Shown here one piece after another: positions 22,926 to 33,859 of a stretch of 64,000 bases of DNA. The DNA is from Ipomoea triloba. Its lineage: Eukaryota > Streptophyta > Magnoliopsida > Solanales > Convolvulaceae. Below the pieces are notes generated by a model. It was not told the DNA's origin and searched no databases. It worked only from the letters and a program-made list of their open reading frames with translations. Made by a program: the position numbers and the translations under genes. Positions within the stretch are counted from its first letter, which is position 1. Each line of letters begins with the position of its first letter. The stretch lies in the NCBI RefSeq assembly GCF_003576645.1, contig NC_044924.1, positions 3,659,934 to 3,723,933 of the forward strand. The letters run 5' to 3'.

Positions 22926-24036
22926 TGTTCCTACTCAGGCAGTACGGAGCTTGTAGCATAGAAACTATACCCTTTCGGGTCAAAATCATTATTGTGGATG
23001 AATCATGTATGAAGGAGTTTCCATGGCCTTCTTACCCCTAATTGTTTGAATCTTTAAGGTAAAGGAGTCCTGATAATTGATATATGAAGCAATGCCAGCC
23101 AGGGAATTCCTGAAAATGAAGCTGATGCACAAGCTTATATTGGGTGGGTGTGAACTGTCTAAGTTTGTTGATCTTCAGGTTTCTAACTATTGTTTTTCTA
23201 TTGTTCTTTCACCATAAATGCTCTGATCTTCCCTAAAATGATTCTCGAGCAAGTCATGTTACTGTTGTTATAACTAGTCTCTAATGACACCAAACTTTCT
23301 GCCTTCACCATCATCACCTCACCGCGAGCTAGCCAGGGCCAATGATAAGATACTAAAAGGAATACCAGTAGTTTCAAAGAAATAAACTCAAGCTCCCAGT
23401 TTTTCTCTATACAAATTCAAAATAAAGGATATGAATGACCTCCAACATTTTTTTGATAACCACCAAGGTTCCTAGAATACGTCATTGGAAAAAGTCATCA
23501 AAGATCGTAGACAAAAGGGCGGTGTTTAATTACTTTTTTTTTAAAATTAACATAGGAGGAAGGAAACGGGGAAGAGAAGGCCCTTAGTCAACTTTTTAAA
23601 ACTATGACAACACAAACCTTCACGCAAATGCCACCCAAACAATCAAACCGAAGAAACTTCATACTAGATTGTGAATGTATCAACCCTTGACTTGTTTTTA
23701 GATCAATTCAAATTGATTTAACAAGCACCAAATGACTAACTTAATTAACCCTATAAGAAAGATTCACTCATTCACATGATCCTCTACTCTCACCAAGAAA
23801 CCCACGGCACTTGTCAACAAAATAGATACATGAATTTCAAGTAATCATCCTACACCTACATCAAACAATCGAAAACTAAAACAAAGTTTTCCTAACGTCA
23901 GCTTATTCACAAAATACGTAGCATCAGTTTGCAAAATAAACTACTTCTTCATTCTGCTTGCACACTACACTTAATTGCCTGCACTTCAAAATAACCTACT
24001 TGTAAACCATTTAGTCCTTGAGGTTATCGAGTTTCA
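22926..24036. other. Intergenic, no gene seen
   Basis: No supported gene. Short frames near 22930-23160 look exon-like, but match no family I recognise. Confidence 0.4.
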
Positions 24037-24376
24037 CTATTACGAAGACTTAAAAGATAACACAACTCCAAAGCATTGATGACAGAAATAAAGTCACAAT
24101 CTTTGAGTTAAACCTCCAGCACACTGCTAACATCAACATCAAATCCACCACATCAATTAAACAAAGAGGTAGTTATCAGTTATCTAGTTATGCTTCCACT
24201 ATTATGAAGACTTGATAGAGATAACACAACTCCAAAGCATTGATGATCATAATAAAGTTGCAACCTTTGAGTTAATCTCCAGCACATTGCTAAAATGAAT
24301 ATCCAATTCACCACATCTTTTTTTTTTTTTTGAAAACTCCAATTCACCACATCAATTAGGCAAAGAGGTAGTTGTA
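24037..24376. repeat. Tandem duplication in the 3' region of the USP gene
   Basis: About 145 bp at 24037-24178 recurs at 24200-24375 (shared: GATAACACAACTCCAAAGCATTGATGA, shortened here to its first 20 bases GATAACACAACTCCAAAGCA). The second copy carries a T-run insertion at about 24319-24332 followed by a short repeat of AATTCACCACATC. Confidence 0.8.
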
Positions 24377-24433
24377 CTTCAATAAGTGCCCAAGAACTCA
24401 TAAATATTTGGGGCAATCACTATAATAAATACA

Positions 24434-25192
24434 CTAATTAACATTAAAGAATTGTGTGTTACCTGTAGCCTTGTCGGAGGCATCATGATATATGGGCTCT
24501 TCCTCTGGGACAGGGTGAAGCCCTAAAGTGTCCTTGGCCGCCGCTTTGGCTGAGCCGCCGCCGCCGGAGGCTGCACGGCCGTCTTTCTCATCGGGATATC
24601 TGACCACCACAACAGGGCAAACGCAGTGGTGGACGCAGTAATCGCTAACGCTCCCAAGCCGGCCTTTAGTGTTGCGCCGAGACGCGCCGAATCCTCGGCT
24701 CCCCATGATCATGGCGCTCAACCCTAGCCGCTCCACTTCCAAGCACAGCCGCTCCTTCATGTCGTGGTCCTTCACGATATGGATCTTGAACGGAATATTC
24801 GCGTCCACCAGCGGCTGCGCCACGTCGTTGGCCTTAGTAGTGGTGAAATTGTCGAAATCGTCCTCGACCTTCTGCTGAGCCTCCTCGTCGCCGGCGGAGG
24901 CGGCCTCGGTGTCGACGGAGAGATCGATGGCGCCCCAATCCGCGCCGTAGAGGACGGAGGTCGGCCGGACGTGGAGGAGGATTACGGCGTCGCCTGGACG
25001 GAGATAATTTTGGACCGCCCACTTCACGGCGTGAGCGCTCTCATCGCTGAGATCGACTGCGATGGCGATCTTCCGGTGGGCCCGGGAGGTGGGCGTGCCC
25101 GGAGGGAAGCGAGGGGAAGCTGGCTGGTGCGTAATCACCGCCGGCGGATGCTCAGATTCCACCACCGCCGGTGGGTTTCTCGGTGACGCCAT
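24434..25192 (-). CDS. Universal stress protein A-like (PHOS32/34-like)
   Basis: USP-domain protein (Pfam Usp), nucleotide-binding and stress-linked. The 252-aa frame has a proline-rich N-terminus with an SP site (ASPRFPPGTP), comparable to the MAPK-phosphorylated region of PHOS32. A USP fold follows at about 41-198: KIAIAVDLSDES, LLHVRP, KIHIVKDHDMKERL, and the ATP-loop motif MGSRGFGA then GSVSDYCVHHCVCPVVVV. After an Ala/Gly-rich linker comes HPVPEEEPIYHDASDKAT. A GTAACA donor falls right after ASDKAT, so the last nine residues may be intronic read-through. One candidate acceptor near 24284 would add a single Asp before a stop. Codon use is GC-rich. Start chosen as the first ATG giving the conserved N-terminal region. 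Confidence 0.9.
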   Translation of the reverse strand: MASPRNPPAVVESEHPPAVITHQPASPRFPPGTPTSRAHRKIAIAVDLSDESAHAVKWAVQNYLRPGDAVILLHVRPTSVLYGADWGAIDLSVDTEAASAGDEEAQQKVEDDFDNFTTTKANDVAQPLVDANIPFKIHIVKDHDMKERLCLEVERLGLSAMIMGSRGFGASRRNTKGRLGSVSDYCVHHCVCPVVVVRYPDEKDGRAASGGGGSAKAAAKDTLGLHPVPEEEPIYHDASDKATGNTQFFNVN

Positions 25193-25869
25193 TATTATTA
25201 GTATTTTTCAAAAAAGCGAATGCAGAAATGAAATGAATTTCGAAAGGTTTGTGGGGATTAATGAAATGAGAAGTAATGTTGGATAAGTTTAGATCTTTTT
25301 GTCTGATTATAGTGTTGTTTGCGTGGAGGATTGCGAGTATGTCTATGCTGGGAAGGGAAGAACGATGATGAAAGGTATAAGGGATTAGGTGCTATTCGCT
25401 GCAGGGAAGCTTCTTGATGTCGCCATGAAATGGTCAATTTTGTAATTTTATTTTTTTCTTTTAAAATTAAATTAACGAAATATTATTACAAGAAAACAAA
25501 AATCATTAACTTAAACTATGTACTAACTAATATTTGTAACAATTAAGTACTTTATAGTTTGATGGTATTGTTGTAACACTTTTATGGTTCGCATTATAAT
25601 TTGTGGGTAAATACTTAGGAGGATCGAGGCTTGGTTAAAGTGAATATGTGGATGAGTTGTTGTGTTCTGTAAAGCTGCACGTTTGGTTGTGGACTTGTGC
25701 ATTGTCTGAACCACTTTATGACTAAATGGCAAACATTTTGGATGCGCTCAGCCTGCAAACTCACTGTTCAATGCACTACACTACAGTTGCAAGAATCTCA
25801 ATTTGGGCATTTCTCCCAACAATAATAGTAACCCTTCAGACCTTTTTGCAATAGCAGCAAGAATTTAAA
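25193..25869. other. Promoter side of the USP gene
   Basis: Upstream DNA of the minus-strand USP gene. No other gene seen. Confidence 0.4.
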
Positions 25870-26110
25870 GATTATTGTTGGACAGAGATAAGTAACAAGT
25901 CAAATTCAATAATTAGTGATCAGGGAATTGTTATGTGAAAGTTAATCAAGCACTCTACTTCTAGAAAATGTGACATAAAAAAAGTTACACTTTCGTTGTG
26001 AGCTATAATTTTTTGATATAATGGTAAACGTTTAATCCTGATAAGTGGTGTCAAAGTCAGGTCACGAATGTTAAACTAGTGCTCAAGGAGAAATTTTTAA
26101 GCGGATATCA
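25870..26110 (+). mobile_element. Second copy of the LTR/TRIM-like family
   Basis: Shares ATTGTTGGACAGAGAT, a primer-site-like TGGTGTCAAAGTCA and following sequence with 14302-14460. No internal coding region or paired LTR seen. Confidence 0.3.
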
Positions 26111-27901
26111 GTAACTGGCCAAGTCTTAGTGGCGCGCTTGATCCTAACTAGTACTGAAAAGCTAGATTTCATGAATGAAACATTAGACATCTGCTGCCAC
26201 AAAAGTTTGAGTCCCCATTTTTCTAACATACTTCATGCAAGATAGCAGGCTAGCAGCTAATAAAGCGAAGCCAACCAACTCTCGTGAAAATACAAACTTT
26301 TATATATAGCAGCTGCAAATTGGGTGTTGCTGGCCAAATCTAGTGGCGCTAAACACAAGTGGAAGCGTTTGTGGCTGTGATCTGCAGCCTGCCATGTTGG
26401 GTAGCCATGCCAGTTGGAGTGGAGATATATGGAATGGGATTTGGCTCAGTAAGCACCACAATAATAAAGCTTAATCTTTTTTCTTTTTAATTGTGATAGA
26501 TTATCGTGCACTAAAGCTGCTCTTAATGGGATTGGTGACTGGGCTTTAGTAGCTGGTTCTTGCATATTTTACTGTAATATATATAATACCCATTTAGGCA
26601 TGGTGTTCTGAGTTTTAGGCCATTCAATTTTATAAGCGATTATTTGTATGGTAATCATTGTTACAGGCATCCCAAGTTATCAGATATGAATAACATATGT
26701 TTTAAAGCGTTGGCTGATAAAGATGGGTAGACAATTAAGTTGATTGATAGTGTATTCAAGTTGACTTGGCCTCAATATGAAAGCGATTTCTTCACAAATC
26801 ACATTCATACAAAGTGGCCCGTGGCTTTTCATACTTTGTTAATTGTTACTCCTTTTTTTTTTCTTGAGTGACGAAAAAATTCGTAGTCAAAAATGTGCAT
26901 TGAGTAAATGTTATTCAAATAAATTCTAACTCAAATTAAAAATATCAATAAATTATTCTCACTAAGAATTGAATTTTTAATTTCATAATTATCAAGTTAA
27001 CAATCTGATCAATTTGATGGAGCTATTCTAGAGCAACTTGACTAGGTTACTCCTTACTTTTACATTCACCGGAGCACCTTTTCAGTGGTCAAAATTGGAT
27101 TCTTGCAATTTTTTTAAAGTAGGCATTTATAGCCACGTGGGGTTGTTGAGAAATTGGCCAATATTTTACAATATTGACATCTTCTCATTTCACATTGCCT
27201 ACTGGTAAATGGATGCAACTTGTTTGTTTGTTTTTTTTTTTTTTTAATAAAATAAAATTCTTGACTCCAAATTTGGTTTTCTTTAAGATCACAAAATTTG
27301 GGATTTTTTTTTAATGCAATAAAAGATGAGCATGATAAGGTCAGACAACTAAGACCTTATCTCTTTGTACACCAACATAACGCACACAGATAGACTCATC
27401 AATTATTAATAATTGCTTCACAGTCCAATTCAATTTATCAACCAACTCAAAATATTTTTATAAACTTTATTTTATTAGCAGTTATAAAATGTAGAATTTA
27501 AATTCTTGAAAAATAATACAAATAAAAATAAAAATTTAGTCAATTAAAATACACTTACAATTTACCTCATTCACTGGTCACCAATCTTTTAAACAGAAAC
27601 AATAAGAGACTGGTATTCAAACTTATAAATCATTATACGGAGTAATTATTAATAAATACAAAATAAAACAATAATGCATGATTGATGATTAGATGCCAAC
27701 ACAGATAAGAGTGCGCTGTCTAATACGGCAATTAGCCTATCCCGTGATGTGGTCGGTATAATACCCCCATTTCTTTCTTTCTTTCTTTCATTTTCTTCCG
27801 TTTAATTGAAACCAACAACAATCCTACTAGACTCCTATTCCATCCATATATCATGTCTATCCTTAAATTCTTAATAAAATGTATAAATTTACAAACTATT
27901 T
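26111..27901. other. Intergenic, no gene seen
   Basis: AT-rich. An isolated CCACGTGG lies at about 27133-27140; its relevance is unknown because the nearest gene starts 1.3 kb away. Confidence 0.4.
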
Positions 27902-28030
27902 TGAGAAAAGGGTCAAATACACCCTCTAACTTCGGATAAGAAATTAATTAGGCCTTTAAATTTTTGAAAGTTACAATTAAATTTACAAACATATTATTCT
28001 GATGAAGCAATTAAATCCGGTTGGTGACAT
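27902..28030. mobile_element. Solo terminal repeat related to 22405-22925
   Basis: GAGAAAAGGGTCAAATACACC, followed by AAAGTTACAATTAAATTTAC and GATGAAGCAATTAAA, parallels one arm of the MULE-type MITE at 22414-22916. The partner arm is missing. Confidence 0.5.
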
Positions 28031-28204
28031 GTAATTTACTAAATATATATTCAGTAATTTAAATTTCTTCCTTAAAAAAAAAAAGAAAAGGAATTTGACC
28101 GTTAATTCATGGGAAATTGGAAAATGGAATAGTTTTGTCTCCGTTATTATCTCTCTCCCTCTTGAAATGTTTGCCGAAAAAGCATAGTCCTATATTGACG
28201 ATGA

Positions 28205-28210
28205 CACGTG
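28205..28210. promoter_or_regulatory. G-box/ABRE upstream of the PLAC8 gene
   Basis: CACGTG in the context GACACGTGGCGCC, 272 bp before the PLAC8 ATG. ACACGTGGC is a classical ABA-response element core, so ABA/stress or light (bZIP/bHLH) control is possible. This is inference from one site. Confidence 0.45.
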
Positions 28211-28481
28211 GCGCCAGCTGGAAGTCAACTGTGACCTCATTTTTCCATTATTCGTCGCGCGAAGCCAACCAAATCCCTACCCTCTCTGCTTTTAATCTCC
28301 CCTCCCTCTCTGCTTTCACAGGGTGGGTCGCCATTCTCCAGCCACCATATCTTCACCTAATTAATAATTATACAGAGCCTTTTGTATACATATAATATCG
28401 TCATCGTTCACACGCCCATTTCTGTATCTGCATCTCTCTCATCTTTATCTGCATACATTTTAAGAGAGAGAAAGAGGAGGA

Positions 28482-30712
28482 ATGGGGGAAATGGAGGCGT
28501 TGGAGAAGGGCGTGGTTGGCGGCGAGGGCAGAGGGGAGGAGGAGGAGAGGTTGTTGGAAGGTGTGGCTGTGTTGGATTTCGATATGCTGTGCGCCACGGT
28601 GGCCATGCAGGCCCAGAACGGGAAATGGGGGAAGTTTGTGAATTTGAACGATGAAGAGGATATCGGTGGGTATGGATATGGGAATGGAGACGGGAGAGGG
28701 GCTTTCCGGATGTGGGAAGGCGAGCTTCTCTATGATTGTCTCGATGATCGTCGAATCGCTATTCAATCCACTTGGTATCAACACGTTCCCTTCTTCTTCT
28801 TCTTTTTTGGGTTTTGTTGCTTTCAATCGATTCCTCACTTTAATCCCAATTTTTGTTTCCATTCTTTCCCGGGTTTGTTAAAAGCCTGAATCTTTCTTAA
28901 TTCCCAGTTGAAGAACTGCAAATTATTGGCTATTGGGTTGTTTAGCAGAGAGATGGGGGGGGTGAATCCTCTCCTTATCTAATTTGTTGTTAAATTCAAA
29001 TATGGAAAAGAAAGGGTAAAGTTATGGGATTTGCAAATTTTTTTTTCTTAAGAAAATTTGAGCAATTTGGGTTTCAGTTGGGGAGGGTTCTGGCCTGGCT
29101 ATCCAATTCTTTTGCTGAATTTGATATGTTAGTTGTTGTAAGCTTTATAGCATGGATACAAAATGTTTTTGGTTTGGTTTTGTCATGCCTAAATTAGAGG
29201 TTGTGGCTATTGCTGACTAGAATTTTGTCTTGCAGTTGTCCTTGCTACAGATTTGGGAAAAACATGAAACGAGCTGGTTCTGGGTCTGGTTTAATTCAGG
29301 TAAATATACTTTTCAATATCAATCATTATTGGAAGCTGCCATGCTATTCTGTGCATTAAATGTTACTACATCTATTTGCACTTGACTAGCCAGAACAAGG
29401 ATAATATTGATGGTCAATATAGTTCTTTGGACCTATCTTTCTAAATTTGAAATATAGTTCCTTGGACTTCACTAGACAATTAGTCAATTTGACTTCATAT
29501 TTATTGATGCTTCTTGTAAGCTTCCATTAACCTCATATGAGCTGCAATTTGATGATAGAAACGGTCTTCTATCTAAAATATGGACATGATAGAATTTTGG
29601 CTAATATTTGTAGACTGGAACTAGTCAACTGTGTCAACATGAGTGTTCATATTGTATTTTTTTCTTTGGAAAAGAAGTGTTCATATTGTTAATACATTAC
29701 TAATTATTATGCATATTGATGGTTAATTTATGCCCTTCTTTTTTGCAGGGATTTATTTACATGGTCGCTGTCGTGATTGCACTTCTAAACATGTTAGCAT
29801 TTGCCATTACCAAGAGACACTATTTTCTATATTTAGCCATTGCCTTTACGATCTCCATTGGAGCATATTTGGGGTTCCACCGAACCCAAATTAGGAAGAA
29901 GTTCAATATTAGGGTATGTGTTTCTTTCCACAACACGGTAGCAATTGTGATTTTAAATTCCTTAAATTTCTTCATCTGTGGAACAAGTATGAGTTGGGGA
30001 GTGACCTAAGGTGCATGGTTAAATTGCTCTAGAAGATTAAGTTTGATGTTTCTTCTAGTGCATTGGTGCAGTCGTGCAGACTATAGTAATGATTTAATCA
30101 TATAGTCAAGTCTTGATTGATGGTTATGAATGGAATTACCTCACCAATCATTTGCTCTGATCCTCATAAATTGAGGAGTTAATGAACTTTTGCCTAGTTA
30201 TTTTTGCAACCTAATCTTCTTCGTCCTTGGTCTATGCTAATATATCTTAATTTTTCTGGTTTACTTCTGTGTTTGATTCTGCAGGGTAGTGATAGTTCTT
30301 TGGATGATTGTGTCTACCATCTGATTTGTCCATGTTGCACCTTATGCCAGGTCTGTTCTCCATTTCAATATCGATTTATATAACATTCAGAAATTTGGAT
30401 TTCTTTCTGTTTCTTTCGATGTTGCTATAGCTACTTCCCTTCTTTATTATAAGGATGTTAAGTTTGTCGTCTAATTTGGAGCAGGAGGCAAGAACATTAG
30501 AAATGAACAATGTCCAAGATGGCATCTGGCATGGTAGAGGCGATACAGTCTGTGTAGGAAGCTATTGTGTAGGTGATAAGGCGTTCTTTGGACTAAATCC
30601 TCCCGCTGTCCTCTCTATGAAGTCCCCTGAACCCATTGCCCCCCTCATAACACCAAACGACGCCAATCAACCAAACGCTTCTGATGTTGGACACCCATCT
30701 CTACTGGCCTAA
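28482..30712 (+). CDS. PLAC8 (Cys-rich) family membrane protein
   Basis: Five exons: 28482-28774, 29236-29299, 29749-29913, 30285-30350 and 30485-30712, all GT/AG, giving 271 aa. The hallmark CCPCYRFGKNM starts at about residue 98 and is created across the first splice junction. Two hydrophobic segments follow (GFIYMVAVVIALLNMLAF and HYFLYLAIAFTISIGAYLGF), then the conserved RGSDSSLDDCVYHLICPCCT block and EARTLEMNNVQDG. PLAC8 proteins include cell-number and cadmium-resistance factors; this one has a long acidic N-terminus and tail like the larger Arabidopsis forms of unknown role. Function is not known. It faces the USP gene divergently across 3.3 kb and converges with the PB1 gene. Confidence 0.92.
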
Positions 30713-31410
30713 TATATATTCATTCTGAGCACGGGCATCCCTCGTGTGGGGAAAACATTCTGGGAAATTAGGTTGGCAAATGCGAATCATGGGACAACAT
30801 CATGGCCTTCAATTTCCACACGGCATTTTCTGGTTTTCAATTGAACTAGAGGTGTCGTAATTACTCCAATGGGGGAACTCACTCAGAAGAACTGTTGTGT
30901 TTTAGGTCCATTTATTCTTAGAGTAGCCACAGCTTTATAATGTATATAGTTAGGTTGTATGGTAATATGCAATTGTAAACTCAGAGAAGATAAAAAAAAA
31001 AATAGGTGTTAGTGAATGGAGTCTGTCTGGTTATGTCTCCTCTGTATAATCATGTATTCTGTATTTCATATACATATATGAGAAGAATGAATAAGTAGAG
31101 TTTAGGAAAAATCTCATCCTCTCATTAATTAATTGCAATTTGCACCAAAAAGAGATTCTTTGTGATAAGAAAGGGGAAAAGATTCCATCTTTACCCAACT
31201 TTCTTTCACTTACAATATAGACCATCCACCATAAATCTCTTGTCCTAAATCTTCACCAAACAGAATAGTGAATGGATAAATTATACTGTCCACCATTCTT
31301 TATTTTGTTTCTACATGGAGTATATTATTATTTTTCAGAACAGAATACAGACCAAAGATTATTATTATTATTATTCTTTTAAATCTCTTATCATGCATGT
31401 TATTGGTTCT
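30713..31410. other. Intergenic between convergent PLAC8 and PB1 genes
   Basis: Holds the 3' UTRs of both genes. An A-run at about 30990 and AATAAG near 31089 could serve 3' processing. No gene seen. Confidence 0.45.
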
Positions 31411-32682
31411 TTATGTTGCTTGGGAGTTTCGAACCACTTTTCTTTCAAGAATTGGTCGACCATGCATTTCTTCCCCGCCGGCGGCCACCGCACCCGCATA
31501 ACTTGGAGCGATTCCGGCGTTTCTTACCCCATGGAACATCGGAAGATTCACGCCGTCGGTTGCGACCCTTTGAGACATTTCATGGTTGTCCAAAGCCTTA
31601 GGCTGCCCAACGACGCCGTCTTGAACTTGGGCTATGCTAGAAACTGGATGAGAAAACCCGACCGGAACTTGACCTTGACGGACGGCGAATTGTGGTGGTT
31701 GAATATATGGAGCGCCAATGGGCATCGGATTCCCGGGCTGGAATGGACCCGCCGTCACGTAGTAAACGGGTACGGGTTGCACTTGCGGTCTTGAATATTG
31801 CGAAAACGGGCTTCCGGGGTACCCGGATTGTTGTTGTGGAACCGGCTCGGAAACACTTCCAGTCGGCGTTTCTTTGGATTCTACGGCGGGAACCGGCTTA
31901 TCCGGTTTTGTTTTGACGGGTGGGAGAGCCGGCATGACGGTGACGGTAGGCGGAACCGTTAACGACGGGGTGGAGCAGAACGGGGCGGGAAAGACGGGAG
32001 CGGGTGAACCCGGATCCGAATTCGAAACATTGTCATGCAAAACCTTCTTATTCTTCAACCTAAACTCGCGAGGCCGGTCGTCCAAATTGTCGAACAAATA
32101 ATCCGGCGCGTCCGAAATAACGGAGGAAACCTCGGACCGTCCACGCTCCAAAACCGGTTCACAGTTAAGCGCGTCGATGAACCACTGCTCGCTCTTAGCC
32201 GAGCCGTCGAGAATCGACGTGATGGCGGAAGCCGGCGCGGAGTGATCACCTTCGTTAGCAAAAAGAAAAATCCGCAATCGAGCCGATTTCTGAGCGGCGT
32301 GAGCCAGCTGAAGCCGGTCGTACTCCTCCACCATATTCTCCACGTCCTCGTCGGACGTGACGGTGATGAGAGCGTCCAGGTCCTCGTTGGGGAGCTGGTA
32401 TTTCAAGCACATATTCACAAGCCCCGACAGTTTCGACAGTTTGGCGACCAGGGACGAGAAGGTGGCGCGACGGTCCAGCGCCACTATGCGGGTGTCGCCG
32501 CCGACGTAGCGCAGCTGATTGTCGAAGGGACGGGGGAGGATTTTCCCGCCGAAGCTGCACATCAAGCGCACCGGCGTCGACGGCTGCGCTTGCATGGAAG
32601 CGGCGGCGCCGTCGTCTCGGTACGAGCGCGGAGTGGAAGTATTGGAGCCATTCTCGGTTGCAAGATGGAGAGCCGCCGCCAT
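31411..32682 (-). CDS. PB1-domain protein
   Basis: Intronless, 423 aa from the ATG at 32682; a GTG two codons earlier is not a plausible start. A PB1 domain (about residues 37-143) begins VRLMCSFGGKILPRP and contains the acidic OPCA stretch NEDLDALITVTSDEDVENM, so it should bind the basic face of a partner PB1. The remainder is Pro/Gln-rich and disordered (for example QPGNPMPIGAPYIQPPQ) and ends without another domain. It belongs to the plant octicosapeptide/Phox/Bem1p proteins without kinase or ARF domains; a scaffold role is inferred. Codon use is GC-rich. A TATATATA-rich stretch lies about 55 bp upstream. Confidence 0.92.
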   Translation of the reverse strand: MAAALHLATENGSNTSTPRSYRDDGAAASMQAQPSTPVRLMCSFGGKILPRPFDNQLRYVGGDTRIVALDRRATFSSLVAKLSKLSGLVNMCLKYQLPNEDLDALITVTSDEDVENMVEEYDRLQLAHAAQKSARLRIFLFANEGDHSAPASAITSILDGSAKSEQWFIDALNCEPVLERGRSEVSSVISDAPDYLFDNLDDRPREFRLKNKKVLHDNVSNSDPGSPAPVFPAPFCSTPSLTVPPTVTVMPALPPVKTKPDKPVPAVESKETPTGSVSEPVPQQQSGYPGSPFSQYSRPQVQPVPVYYVTAGPFQPGNPMPIGAPYIQPPQFAVRQGQVPVGFSHPVSSIAQVQDGVVGQPKALDNHEMSQRVATDGVNLPMFHGVRNAGIAPSYAGAVAAGGEEMHGRPILERKVVRNSQAT

Positions 32683-32734
32683 TATCACTACGTACTGTAA
32701 TTAGAATGTGGAGGGAGAATCAAGAATATATATT

Positions 32735-32748
32735 GGTGTATATATATT
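32735..32748 (-). promoter_or_regulatory. TATA-rich promoter candidate of the PB1 gene
   Basis: A TATATATAT run about 55-65 bp upstream of the minus-strand ATG at 32682. A dinucleotide repeat is an equally good reading. Confidence 0.35.
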
Positions 32749-32749
32749 G

Positions 32750-33444
32750 TAAAAATAGTGGGCTCACGGAATGGGGTTGCGATAGCAGGTACTATTAGCG
32801 TAAATTCCAACTTAAGATGGCGTAACTAATAAACCGTCCTATTTGACTAACTTGATTAGAATTATTTCAATTCGTATTCTGATGTATCAGTCTATTTAGT
32901 AATTGTTTTGAACTTACATATTAGTGTCACAACTTAACAATGGTGCATTATATTGTTGATAGTCCATTGATTCATCATGTCATATATAATGCATAAGGAA
33001 AGATGGAGTATAAAATAATATAATGGTGAAACAGAGTAGATAGGTGCGGCACCAAGCCATTATTTTTTATTCAACGGTGGGCGGTGATTGAATCAGTACT
33101 TTATGGATAAGCCGATAAGGACACTTTAATTTGAAGCATATAGAAAAAGCTGCCTCTTATATCCGGTCTTGATTGTTCTCAAAAAAAAAAAAATATCCGG
33201 TCTTGATAAATAAAAATAAAAATAAAAAAATCCGGTCAGTGAAACCAATGAAATCATTTCAACATGCGGTGTGGCTCCCACCCAACTTGAAATGTATGTA
33301 TAGTATGCCAACTTTTACACTTGTGTTACCCTACATCCACTATTGAACTCCAAGTAGTACCACAATATAATTCTGCATTATACGAACAAAAGGAAAAAAA
33401 TAAAATAAAATAAACACTTTTAGAGAATCTCATGGTTCATAAAT
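32750..33444. other. Intergenic, no gene seen
   Basis: Upstream DNA of the PB1 gene. ATCCGGTCTTGAT is repeated at 33160 and 33194 around an A-run. Confidence 0.4.
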
Positions 33445-33630
33445 TAATTAACTCAATGGGTAACTGAAGTGACAAGTAAGCTCGGGGAAGAATTTTAGGA
33501 GAATCCGGGTTCAATTCCTAGAAGTGACAATTCCCCCTAAGCTAGCTTCCATGCCTTTCGGAGCGAAACGGACGGAGAAAGACCCGGTGACTAAGTACTT
33601 GGTAAACGCAATCGATCACAAATAAAGTCT
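33445..33630 (+). mobile_element. tRNA-like SINE, second family
   Basis: Contains a B-box-like GGGTTCAATTCC and an upstream A-box-like TAACTGAAGTGAC. It ends with GGAGAAAGACCCGGTGAC, which recurs as GGAGAAAGACCCGATAAA at about 54225-54245. This is a distinct family from the SINE at 12899. TSDs not found. Confidence 0.45.
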
Positions 33631-33859
33631 ATTGCTAAGAAATTTGAAAGAGAAGGGAGGTTGTTATTGCTTTTAGAATAAAGGATTTGAACTCTTTACA
33701 TGCTCATTTTCTAAGTATTGGTATAGCTTACTGAAAAAAATGACACTTTTGATCTCTACACAGACAGGGAGGTCCTTATCAAGAAAGTGGCACAAGCAAT
33801 TTCAACATGTCCTTTGTCATGTCTTATCGTCCTTCCAAACTCATTAAGGAATTATAATG

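Noticed and set aside
24764..25186. 140-aa plus-strand frame opposite the USP gene
   Set aside because: Shadow of a GC-rich coding region; the minus strand has the full USP domain.
28401..28862. 153-aa minus-strand frame over the first PLAC8 exon
   Set aside because: Shadow of the PLAC8 exon and its promoter; no motif.
32686..32688. Upstream GTG as the start of the PB1 protein
   Set aside because: Plant nuclear genes start at ATG; the ATG at 32682 is two codons further on.
32035..32700. 221-aa plus-strand frame opposite the PB1 gene
   Set aside because: Antisense shadow of the PB1 coding sequence with no domain of its own.
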